From assembly GCA_003864495.1 (NCBI GenBank), contig ML133378.1, positions 1,149,009 through 1,213,008 of the forward strand: 64,000 nucleotides of DNA, written 5' to 3'. A model generated the notes under the pieces. It was not told the origin of the DNA. It searched no databases and saw only the letters and a list, made by a program, of their open reading frames with translations. This DNA comes from Nemopilema nomurai (taxonomy: Eukaryota > Cnidaria > Scyphozoa > Rhizostomeae > Rhizostomatidae). This document shows positions 26,501 through 38,500 of the stretch, one piece after another; within the stretch, counting starts at the first letter, position 1, and every line of letters begins with the position of its first letter. Position numbers and translations under genes: made by a program.

Positions 26501-29500
26501 AGCGGGGTTTTGGGGGCTATCTTTAATAATTTACTAGTTCCTGTGTGAATTTGTGAATTTTGCTCTTCCTAGCACGAAGTTTACTGCAGTTCAAGGCGAA
26601 GAGGCATGCTACTGCCTTCAAGAGCTAAAGGGTCACCAGAAAGTCAGCGAGCACTTGTGCAATATCAGGTAGGCCACTGCTCTAGGGGTGGGTGGGGGTG
26701 AAAGGTGATTTTGGGGCTCAGCTAACACGAGGCAAGTTGTGTCCGTTGCTACATTTCGAGCGAACACTGATGCCTCCAAGTTAAATTTAAATTCGATTTG
26801 GTGTGAAGTCATATTTTAAGGATATAGAATCTGCACCGCGTTTTGTGTGCAGTTAGAGAATTAAGAAGATTGTTTGAAGACCACGTCTTCATTATGTTTT
26901 TACCCATGTAGTTGACACCCCTGGTTTCAGTCAGACAGAATGCCACTTTCAACGGCTTTCAACGGCCTTTAGCCTAATACAAACATTCTACTGAGTTGCG
27001 TGAAACTGAGGTCCAAAGGTGAATTAACTGAAAGGACATGACTCGGTCGGCTTAAAGAGGAAATGAAACCAAATTTTTTATTTTAAATTCTGAATCCCCG
27101 TAATGAATTACCTTATAACCCAGAATTTCAATGTGTTTAGAGAAATTTTGGCTAAACTACGAGGGCAATACTGACTTCAATTTTTCAATCAAAAAGTGGC
27201 ACCGGTGCGCCCTGTTTAACTAGCCTCGTTTTGAATGTTGTGACGTAAAGTTATGGACACGCGCAGCGTTTCGTAATATTTACATCCCGTTTCTACGTAC
27301 TGAAACTTTAGATTAGCTATGGAGCCAGGTAACAAAACCAAGGTTCGTGGTGGTCTACGATGTGTTGTACACACTCTAGACAATAAAAAGCTGTTGTAAT
27401 GACAGTTATACCAAGGGTTTAAACACCCATCGCTTTCCAAAGGACCCTACTGTACGCCGGCAGTGAACTAAATTTGTTAGAAAGCGTAGGCCAAATTTCG
27501 ACCAAAGCTACTTTTCAAACCCCGTCCTTTGCTCAGATCATTTTGAACCAGGTTGCTATACAAGGAGCGTAGCTAGTCTACTAGAGGGGGACGACGTTTC
27601 ACAAACAAAAAAGTTTTTACAACGAGATGCTGTTCTGGCATTATACGTTCTGGCATTATACCAGAAATGAAGGAAATTCAACCTCTCAGTCTAAACGGGA
27701 AAAAAGAAAGGTAAGATTTAATTTTTTTGCCTACTTCATTTTCAATATATTCCTTTAATTAATGTGTAAATAAAGCAAAATATACGTACATAAAATGACA
27801 AGGTTAACTACAATATATAAACGTGGAGCTCGTGTTTAAATCTTCCCCCTCAAAATAAGTAGATTGGGTACAACAGAATAAAAGTAAACACAACTCGCTA
27901 CTTTTTGTCTATTTAAACAAAACAATTGGTTTTATCAAAATCTCAACGTGATAAAAGTTTTCATAACAAACAATTGGTGTTTATTGTGACATATTTTTTA
28001 GAATGTTGGCATTGCAATTAAAAAACAACATTTTGTATCTTCTACAAAGTGAGCCCTTCCAATTTGAAGGTTTACAAAATACATATATGCATATAGAACA
28101 TTTATCAAATTGTATAGATTCACCCAGGGCACAGCCAAAAGGATTAGTTCTTGCTGACAAAAAGGGTGTATCTCACTCATTAAGGGTGTGGTCAAGATAA
28201 ATACTCTCATATAAAGGCTGCTTTTATGTGTTTCTGTTTCAAATGTTAGTATGTTATAATTGTTGCAAAAAAGTTACAGGTAGCGTATCCAGCAAGTTTC
28301 CTGGCAAAAATAACCAATGTAGGGGGGGGGGTACCACACCTACCAAACCCCCTTTGGTGGCGTCCCTGGATTCCATAAATGTAGTGGCCCAAATTCACAT
28401 TCTGTTTTTCAGGGTGTAAGAGATACAATACAATGTGGCTTCTGTTGCGGATACACAAATGGAACTATTCAAGAGCAATTATTCGACGAAGCAACATCTT
28501 CTAAAACTGATAAATGGCAGACAGTCTTTACAGAAACCAGCATGGAAGCAACTTCATTTCCAGATGTGTCAAGTTTAGCCTGTCAAGATTGCAAGGTGAA
28601 AACCTTGAGATTGAAAAACTTGAGTGAATCGCCAAAATCTGAAAATAATTAGACAGAAAAGGAAATTAACAAGTCAAAATAATGTAAGTTCGCTTTGCAC
28701 AATAACATTTGCTGATATGCCAAATTTAAATTCCATTTCATTTCCATATAAATTACTTTTTGTAACCCTTTTCTCATTTATGCTTTGTTTGTAGGCAATC
28801 AATTATCTATAATGTAAAATAAAGAAATTCAGCGAGTCAAAACAAGGACAGCCAACTAAGCCCAGGAAAAACAGGAAGACAGTTGAAGAGGAAGACAGTG
28901 ATTCTGATTCCTACAAAAGTTTCGCTGAAAATGATGAGGAGTGGAATCCAGAAAGAGATGAGGATGAATTTGAAGACAGAGAAGAATAATTTGTAAATGA
29001 GGGAGAAATAGAATGTGTGAAAATTATGACTATGAAAGAGTAACCAATGAAACAAGAGGAAACATTAGGTAAAACTATCATGATGACATCATTGCATAAT
29101 TATATGATAGAAAAGGTATGAACAAGTCACATAATAGGTAATATTATCCACCAAACTGTAATACTTTAATACTGTAATACTGGGAGATTTGACAACTTGT
29201 TGAACTTGTAAACAAAAGAAAATCCATGGTAGAAATGATTACAGCTCTCAAATATCTGATTAAGATAAAACTGCCAAAACTATTTCCTTTCAAAACTATC
29301 AATCATATACATGACTTGCTTCATTAAATAAGATATTTGTTTTGTTACTTACTCGTGTAGGCTTGCCTTCCTGTGATACTCCCCTGTCTGTCCTTCGCAG
29401 TGGGCCAACATTCCGAAACACAGTTGTATTTGACATGGCAATGAAATCTTCATGTTGTGCAATACATATTTGTTCAATGCTTTCGTCCAATACAAGTTAA

Positions 29501-32500
29501 CCCAGTGCAGCATCTGCACTCCAAAGCACCAACAAGATGATAAACTTCATATTTTCAACATCTACACCTGCAAAAAAAAGCCATAATGCCATAGTCATAA
29601 TCAATTAAGTTTACGATGGTGCGACCCTCCGGGCCTGGCCTAGGCACTGTACATGACGCTTGCTAATTTCGATTGATACCTACAGTATTTAGACATCATT
29701 TAAACTAAAGATAACGAGTTTTAAACATATATGCGACATTTATGGAATAAACTTACCATGAACTAACTTCTGTTTTTTGTTCGTATCGCTCTCGCAAAAT
29801 TGCCGGGGTTAGGCCGTCGTGACCTAGGTTATCCTCGTCGCTACTTGATTCCGTGTCTGCCGAATTGGTATGGCCTGGCAGGAACACAGTAAACAGCAAC
29901 TGTCCCCTCTTCTTCTTCGGAAACTCCTAAGCTAGTGTCACTTTCGTCCAATATGGTGAGAATTGAAATTCAAAAACTAAACATGCGATCGCCAACTCTG
30001 CCAGAAAATTTGTTGTCATCGAACATGCGCGCTTCGTGTCCATAACTTTACGTCACAGCTCGCTAGTGTCTAGTCCCCCTTCACCATTTTTGGTTGAAAA
30101 ATTATTGTCAGTTTAGCGGTGTTTAAGTTTGTTTTTAATAGTCTTCTTGCTTGAAATAGCTAATGCGAACTATTTTTCCTACACAATTGTGGGTGGAGAA
30201 ATCGATTAAACGAATAAAAAAAATGGTTTCATTTCCTCTTTAAGAATTTTGTTTTGAATTAATTGTCGTCGCCAATTAAGAACAGTTTGGCACTCTTGCC
30301 AACTTGACATCTTTGAAACGATTACGTGGGCACGCGGAAGGCCTCAATCTATTATTGATGCTGCAAGTGAATTGCTTTGCATCCACTGTTTGTTTATGGT
30401 AAAGTTGCGAAGCCAGAAGTCCTTCAATTAGTTTTTTAGCAGCTATTAATGCTATCCGGAATACCTACCCTATTGCTTCCATTTTAGTCATGTCTGTGTT
30501 GTCTAGCCTTTGATCTTATTCAAACCGGGTGACTTCATCTGGAAGTTTTGATGATGGAATTCTGCCATGTGGTGTAAAAGGAGAGTGTTGGTTATTAAGG
30601 CTATATCAGTGGATGGAAAAATAATTTGTATGTCACTGCTTGTAAAGTTTCATAGTTACAATCGAGGGGTTGCTATTTCTTCATTGTTTATGAAGGAGGT
30701 CGTCTCAGTCGATCGTTTTTTTTCAGCTGCACAAAGTTGTCACACCTGAGGTGCGGTGGCGATGGGTCATTTGTCAGTATTTACCACACAAGTGTTCCAA
30801 TAATTTTCAACCATTCCCTTGAAAGTCCCGCGGTGACGGCTGTGAATGTCACTTCAAGATTTGTCTCCAAAGCGTGGCTGACGAACACAAGCGGTGCCGT
30901 GAGAAACAGTTCGTTAAGCGCGGAACATTTGCCAACAAGTCTTATCAATACGACTTGGACAGTTGGTGGCTCGGTGGTTAAGTCAGTGAGTAAAAGGGTC
31001 AGTGGACTGCAGTTCCAGGACGGTTTTAACAAGACCTTTTCTTCGTTCGGACGCTTCAAAGTTTGTGCAAATGTTACAAACGGACATGTTTGGATTTCTG
31101 AATGCTCCACTGTTTTTGCAGTGGAAAGCATTCGTGCCTTGAAGATAGTGAATGTTCATGGAGTCAAGCATATAGCGGATGGGAAATACGCCATTGTGCG
31201 GGCCAGTCATTTCCACATTGATGTGGTAGTGAATGCAGGTAGCTTCGCAGATCTCCACTTCGATTTTGGCGACGCTTCAAAAGTGGTCAAAGTCAAGCGA
31301 GGCTATGAGAGCGTATTGCAGACCTGTTCCTGCCTTGCTTTGACGAGGAAAGGCCATTTCTACAGAGATCCCGGCTTCTTTTCGCTCAATATCACCGCTG
31401 CAAATCAAGTGGGCAGAAAGGAACTAGTCTTCACTGACAAAGTCACTGTCGAAAGGAAGATTCAAGGGTGCAAACTGACTACCAAATTTGTTGCCGCGGG
31501 AAAAACGAGAGAAGTGCGCGTGCAAGTGTTTGAAGCGCTGACTCCCGCGCATTACCGCTGGACGCACCCCGACAACAGGCAAGAGACGACGACAGTTCCA
31601 TTCATTCACGTGTTGTTCCCGCGAAGCAGCCCGCAGTATCACCTCAAAGTCGTTGCATTCAACAATGTCAGTGAGACCGATTGCAGCGGCCGGATCGTTT
31701 ACGTCGAGCCAGAGTTGAGAGGTGAATTGTTTGTTCCCTGGCACGGCTCCTTCGTGAAATATTGTCGTGTGCCTGTCAAATGAAATATTGTCAAATGTTT
31801 CCTTCAATGCGACGATCCTGTCTGCCTTTTTCTTTATTTTCAAGGCCTCTGGAAGTCTAGTTTATGTCATTTCTTGATATGAAGTGGCAGATCAACTTGG
31901 CTATATTTCTCCCTGCGTCTTTTGCGGTTTTGAGATTTTTCCGATGAGTCCCAGATAGCTCGGTTTATTAAAAATGCGTTCTTGTTTACGTCCTAGGTGT
32001 TGCCCTTCAAACAGCAACGAATCAAGTGAAAGTCAACGAAAACGTAATCTTCACGTCTACTGTCGCCAAAGACCGGGTTTCATTTGATAGTTTTGTCCGG
32101 TACACATGGAACCTAGGAGACGGTCAGATCCTGCAAGGGACGCTCGCCAATCTGGTGTACGGATTCAGAGAGAGTGGCCGGTGAGCGACTTGTCTGCCTT
32201 GGAACCATGTTGCAGAGTATCATGACTACGTCAATAACACGGCCTCTGTCGTAACTTTGTAAATAAGCAGTTTTGAAGCTATTTACTTTATTCTTTAGGT
32301 TCAAAGTGAGAGTCATGGTTGAAAATTACCACAACAAGGTGCACTCAAACATCGTCACTGTTGATGTGTTCAAAGTAATAACGCAGGTACGTCTTTTGGT
32401 GCGCAATATACGCAGGTACATCTTTTGGCGCGCAATCTACGTAGGTACATCTTTTGGCGCGCAATCTACGTAGGTACATCTTTTGACGCGCAATCTACGC

Positions 32501-35500
32501 AGGTACGTCTTTTGACGCGCAATCTACGCAGGTACGTCTTTTGGCGCGCAATCAACGTAGGTACGTCTTTTGGCGCGCAATCTACGTAGGTACGTCTTTT
32601 GACGCGCAATCTACGCAGGTACGTCTTTTGGCGCGCAATCTACGTAGGTACGTCTTTTGGCGCGCAATCAACGTAGGTACGTCTTTTGGCGCGCAATCTA
32701 CGCAGGTACGTCTTTTGGCGCGCAATCTACGCAGGTACGTCTTTTGGCGCGCAATCTACGCATCAGTCTGCGCCACATTTGGACTAAGGAGCATCTGGGC
32801 TTGCAGGCAATGCCTTGTTTTTCCCTTCGATGGCTCGTAGGCATCAAGATTCTTGAAAGTTTTTCTGCTCTGTTGTTTAGAGGAAAATCAGTTTCCCAAG
32901 AAAAGAAGGGTTTGACTTTGCTTTCTCGCTGCATGTTTTCAGCCGGTTTTGTGATCCCCTTTTTAACGTTTTGCTCCAGGTGAAGATTCAATACAAACCA
33001 TTTAGATTTGGACAAATGACTAAATTCACTGCTTCTGTTGCTGACGGGACCAATATGACATACAGCTGGGACTTTGGAGACAATGTTACATTGTCCACTG
33101 ATAATGGCACCATTCACCATAAATACAAAAGGTAGTAGCTCTGGTTATGCTTAATGTAAAAAAATGGTAGCTTTACATTTCAGAAAGTGCACTTTACTAT
33201 AATGCTTTTTTCCTCCTTAGCCTGGGGAATTTCACTGTCAGGTTGACGGTTGCGAACCCTGTCAGCTCAATGGAAGATAGCATAGCTGTTTTTGTTCTTC
33301 CGTACGACTGCCAAAAACCGGAAGTGACGTTTGCAAGGTTGCCCTTGGAAGAGGTCAGCCGCTCACCTTTACTTACTTACCAAACTTTTTCATATTGACC
33401 TTCATTGACGCTGTTTTAGATGATTACCCCAAATTAGATTTCCTTGTATTTCCATCTTGTGTTAACTGGCTACGAAAGACATATTGTCATTGCACAGATT
33501 ATCTGCCCAGCTCCCCTTTCCCATTCCTGTCTCTAGCTGTGGCCCAAGATAGTGACCGAGAGCAAGTGTAGATGTGAAACTACGGCTACCATTCAGCATA
33601 AGCTGCAATAGAAACAATCGTGAATTTGTACTTTGATTGGCAACGTCTTGAAGTTTTAAACTGTGTTACAATCTTTAAACTGTATAAACTGTGTCTACCA
33701 GGGGAAGGGAAAGGGCCTGTTTCTTCTTAGACACGTTGAAGTGAGTCTCGATTCGTCTGAAGTTACTCGATTTGTATGTTTGCGACAGACAACAAGAAAG
33801 GCCCAGGAACTCAAGATTGATGTTGACGTCGGCGTGTGTTGCTCAGTGTCCAGCTCAACGGCCTACAAATGGACGGTAAGTACTCGACTGCTGTGCTTGT
33901 CAGAATTATTGGGAATGACGATGAATTCTGAACTATCAATTTAAATCCTCTGTGAGATTAAGCATAATTATTCGGAATTTTCAAGCTTTCTAATTGATTT
34001 GATATTTGAGTCAGGGCGCCTAAATTCACCTTCGATGAAAACACCGTTCTGCATGCACACCATAACGAAATATAACAACCCATCAATCGCACAAACCTCA
34101 TTAAATAAATCGATACAACGGAATGCAGGGGACTGTCTTTGGCCAAAATATGAATTCGCTTAAATATTAACTCCGTTTTGATTGTGAGTCTACTCATTTA
34201 AGAAGACATTGCTGTTTTGCATTGGTCACCGTGGGTTTAGGTCATCTCCACGCCTCGAATTCGTCCACGGCCTTTGGAAGCCAGCTACTGCAATATGCGA
34301 GCCCTTTATGCGAGCCCTCAAGCGCAGTCTGGCAAACTTCTATCGAGTTTAGTCTTCGTTCTAGCCTCACGTGTTAATGATTTATGCCATTCTTTCTCCA
34401 GGTGTATCTTGTGCGAAATGGGGTGAAAGAGGAAAGAAACGCGCTTCAGTTGGGCGTATCACCGTCGATACTAAATCAAAGATCGCTGGTTCTGCCTCCG
34501 AATACCTTGAACCCGGGGTCCTATCTTGTGGAGCTGATGGTAGATTTTTATATTCCAATATAAGTAACTTCACGGTAGATAATTTAGCGAAGTGACAACC
34601 GTCTGTTTTTATTGCTCTGTACCCTGGGACAACCTGAATTTCTCGTTGCTCAATTTGTGCTTAACGAAACTCTAAAAGTGGGTGCTTGGATCGCCCTGCT
34701 TTCCTTTGTTTTTGTCGTTGTCCATTTTGATTGCCTAATTCTGTTTTCGTACAGGTAACGATGGAAAGAACGATAGTTTACACTAAAATCAGCAAGAGAA
34801 TCAACGTGCAGCCTACAGAGATGCGAGCCTTCATCTACGGAGGAGACGTTGTTTCAGTGGGACGTAGGAGGCACGAGAATGTCACGTTGGATGCTTCGCA
34901 TTCTTTCGACCCAGACGGAGGCGAGGCCAAACCACTGAGGTAGCTCATATTCATTTTTAGAAAATCAAAGTCGCAACTAGAGGTTGTAAACATGACAGGA
35001 CTGTCGAGGTTTCGACAAAGAACGTCTGATGACTTTGTCTTCGTTAGGGCTCCCTTTTACTTCATAAGTGAAAACTGTCACAAGGAAGTGTTTCCTCATT
35101 TGTAAGTTATACCAAGAGTTGGAAAATTATTTTCGATACACAATACTGATGAATATGCATCTGGAAGCTCGTTTCTCTGGGAGTCTCTTTATAGTCGTTC
35201 GTTTTACCTACAAACCATTGAGTTTTTTGTTAAACCAGGTTTCACTGTGATTTCAGGTTTTCCTGGCATTGTCGTAGTATCATCGGCAGTGGACACGAGC
35301 CTTGCTTCAAGGCCAACCTATCCACCCAGCTGAACTGGACGCAGCCCGTCTTTAGCTTTCTGCCAAAGATGCTCTCGAGGTCGTCCACTCTTTTCGTGTT
35401 TATGGCCACTGTTGGTAATGATCAAGGGAAAAGTGCCACGGCTTACCAGTTCGTCAGAGTGGAGAGTAAAGAGACACACAGGTACAACTCCCTTCTTTTG

Positions 35501-38500
35501 ACCCAATTGTTTTTAGCATCATGAAACTCGATTTTGTGCCGACCGAAAAGTTTTGGCGGTAGAAATTTAAGAAATGCATAAAACATGCTCCGAAATTGAA
35601 GAACAGTTTTCCTACTGACCTAATGTCCATGTTAGGGAGCTTTGTAAATAAATTCTACCGCGAGAATTAAGCCATTTAAAGGGCCTGTCTGGTCAAAAAT
35701 GTATGTGAATTTTCATGACTAAATTTGTAGATGAATAATGGTTGATTTTTAAGTCTACAGCATTGTACGTTTAGTTTTTCTACGAGCGTTGGATTTTTGT
35801 TGAAGTAGTTGTGCTAACTGATTGTTTGGTGCACTAAATAGAAAAAAGAGGGGCACGTTTTTCGCACTCATATTTCGCATTAAATTGCTTTCGTGCCATT
35901 TTCTAGTGACGAATTGTTGACATCCACATGATGTATGACAGCTCGTTGCATTTGTGTTTTGTTGCCTTAGCAACGAATTCGCTCTTTCGCCCTAACCAAT
36001 GTGCGTTTTTTAGGATCGTGATTGGCTGCTCCGAATGCCGCAACCCAGATGTTAATGCGCACAAGAAGGTGGCCTTTGAAGGCGCCTGTAAGGATTGTGA
36101 AAAGTCGACTGTTGCTTTCAAATGGAAAATCTATTCGATACCAAAAGTGAAAGTTTTTCTTCGACTATTCGGCAAATGCATCCCAGCCAACGGATCTGCT
36201 TGGCAGGACAAAGGGGGCTGGAACGAGACTAATGCCACAACAACAGCAATGATTCCAATCACCACTAGCGCTGCTATGACAACAATTATAACAACAACAA
36301 CAACTGGGGGACCGACGGGGCCGACACATGGTGCGGATTTTCAAAAACTGATTTGCGAAGGGGACTTGAAGAGCAATACAGCAACGTTGTTAAGGAGGCG
36401 TAGAGACAGCGAACAGTTGAATGTCATGCCTCAGCAGGTGGCTACTCGTAGGAAAGCCCACGAGGGCCCTGAAGACTGGAACGAGTTTGACCTCGATGAT
36501 GGTGATGACATTGCATCCGAAGATTTGTCGTCCAAAGCGGACAGAGAAGAGCTCGATGCTGCACGGAGTAATGGCAGGGTCACGAGAGACGTAGCTGCAT
36601 ACAACACCTCCTTCGCAGGTGGTGCCACTGGTCAGGGTCGCTCCAGTGGCTCTTCGCCTTTCAATCCAACCACGGGCAATGAGCATCGGCCATACTCATC
36701 AGGGACTGGGGCTATTCAAAGCGATGACGACAACTCGGTCACTGGGGGCTCCGGATTCCCACAGGCATCGGGCTCTGGAAGAGGCAACCCTGGTGGTGGA
36801 ACTGGTTCAGGTAGGCCCAACTCAATGGGCTCTGGGCGTGGGTGCGAAGGTGCCGCCGGAGTGGCCGCGGGAAGGGGGGCAGGCTCGGGGAGCGGCACTG
36901 TCGGGGGCTGCTCTGACGGCTTCGGGGAAGGGGCAAAAGCACATCAGAACAAGACCAGCGGGACAAACTCTACGGAGGAGGGTGACAAGGGCACTGGCAC
37001 CAGTGCAGATTTAATCACGAAAAGCGTCGAAGAGCAACTTGAAGAGAAGCTGAAAATGATACGAGAGTTCATGCACCCAGTGAAGTGAACAGTCTGGTTG
37101 AGTCAGGGTCCCAGTCTGCGCGTTTGACTTTGCAGCAAGGATCGTTAGTGCCAGGACAGCTGTACATGGCGGAGTTGACGGCATTGTGGGGCAGTGGCAC
37201 GCAGGAGCGAGTCGCAGGTCAAGCTCAGACTTACTTCTTGACAAACACAGGACCATTCCTTGGTTCCTGTCGCATTTCACCCACGACTGGCCTGGAAGCG
37301 AGCACGGTTTTCTCTCTGCAATGCAAGCATTGGAAAGACATGCACTACCCGATCAAGTTCTCCCTGCGGTATAAAACACGGTCGATAGAGAGGCCAATTT
37401 TGTTGTATCATGGCTTGAATGAAAAATTAAACTTCACATTGCCTGCCGGTGACGAAACCAATGGACACAAAAGTGAGTTTTTTTCAAACAAGGCTCTGTA
37501 ATCCATATTTTAAGTTAATAATGAATTTCGTTGCTAAAAAGGCATTTATTGTGTTTGGTTTTTTCGAGCGATAATCATCAGCATCCAATAAAAATGGATG
37601 TTTGGTGGGGGATGTTGGTCAGCTTCTGTTCAAATCTAGAAACAGCGGCCAATTGCCGTGTGAATATTTTGGAATAATGTTGTCACTGAGACATTTCAAT
37701 GCAACCATTTCTTAGCATGTTATGCATTCCTAGAAGTGAAACCCCGAGACATTTGTTTTTATTCCTTGTGGTTGTCAGTACCCTGCTGTTGATATTTTAC
37801 CCGTATAAACGCACAGAATGCCAGTCAGCAATTGAAATCATTTTAATTTCTCAGTTGCGTTGGAAATCGTCACTGAGGATGCGGCAGGTGCCAAGACAAA
37901 GTTGTGTCCCATTCACGTCGTTGTGATGCCATTGGAAAGTGCCGCCATCTTGGCCGAGGAATATCTGTAAGAAAATGCTCATTTCCTTCATTCCTTATTG
38001 AGGGCTCGCATCCTCTAAAATAGAAAGAGCATTGGTGTTGAAGTATTGTGTAATTGCAGGCTTCAAAAGTGTGACTTCGGCCTATCTCTGTTGCAGGCAC
38101 AACCAAACCCTGGGCAAAAATTCGTTGCTTGACATTTACGATGACCTGTCAGATGAAGATTCTGCCACAGTCTTTATAACCACGGTCATTGGCTCGCTGA
38201 ACCGGTAGGAAATTTCACTATTTTTCGTTCTATAATGGTATGATTGTTAAAAATCAGTGCGTTCTAAATGGCATCTAAACGTTTTCTTCAATAAGGGTAG
38301 TTTCAACATTTTAAGCTTTGATTGATAACACGTCTCAACTGCTTGTCACTAATGCTGTCATTATTAGATTTATTTTCTCAGTCGTGTATTCAACACGTGC
38401 TCGAGATTCTTGATTCGAAGCATCCCTCTTTGGCACCTCATTCGAATGTCTCCCTTGCAGGCTAGCTGCTGTGTCCCAGTCTAGCTACAGACACAGGCTA

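Larger units (their letters stand above)
27056..30239. mobile_element. Kolobok-like DNA transposon (decayed), inserted in a polycystin intron
   Basis: The ends are exact inverted repeats: CTTAAAGAGGAAATGAAACC at 27051-27070 and its reverse complement at 30225-30244. TTAA stands at both borders (27052-27055, 30240-30243), as a target duplication. A second exact 21-base match lies about 190 bases inside each end (27241-27261 and 30035-30055), and the sequence between is a diverged inverted repeat, so each arm is about 210 bp. Inside are remains of a THAP-domain gene (+) and of a cysteine-domain gene (-). TTAA targets together with THAP domains are known for the Kolobok superfamily; piggyBac shares TTAA but not THAP. 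No intact transposase is visible, so this copy is dead or non-autonomous. Confidence 0.75.
23516..30800 (+). other. polycystin exons 1-4 start: signal peptide and WSC domain
   Basis: Exon 1 (23516-23564) encodes MNNTLLFVFMVLIGLF, a clean signal peptide, ending in GTATGT. Exons 26086-26230 and 26573-26668 and the beginning of the exon at 30727 encode a WSC module, a putative carbohydrate-binding fold: GCYRR, NGPSYCTYVCTKKGTKF, EEACYCLQEL, HLCNIRSC and LRCGGDGSFVSIY show the expected cysteine spacing and the closing CGG. The phases join (G|AT, GG|C, AG|C). In human PKD1 a WSC domain also lies near the N-terminus, but after LRR repeats. The intron 26669-30726 holds the Kolobok-like element. Exons between 23565 and 26085 cannot be excluded; I saw none. 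Confidence 0.8.

Noticed and set aside
32541..33120. ORFs with repeated RRYVFWRAI on + and a 140-codon ORF on -
   Set aside because: The first come from the 29-bp array; the second runs antisense through a PKD-repeat exon.
36619..37014. 131-codon ORF in a second + frame
   Set aside because: It overlaps the Gly/Ser-rich polycystin exon and owes its length to GC-rich codons; the first frame continues the REJ reading.
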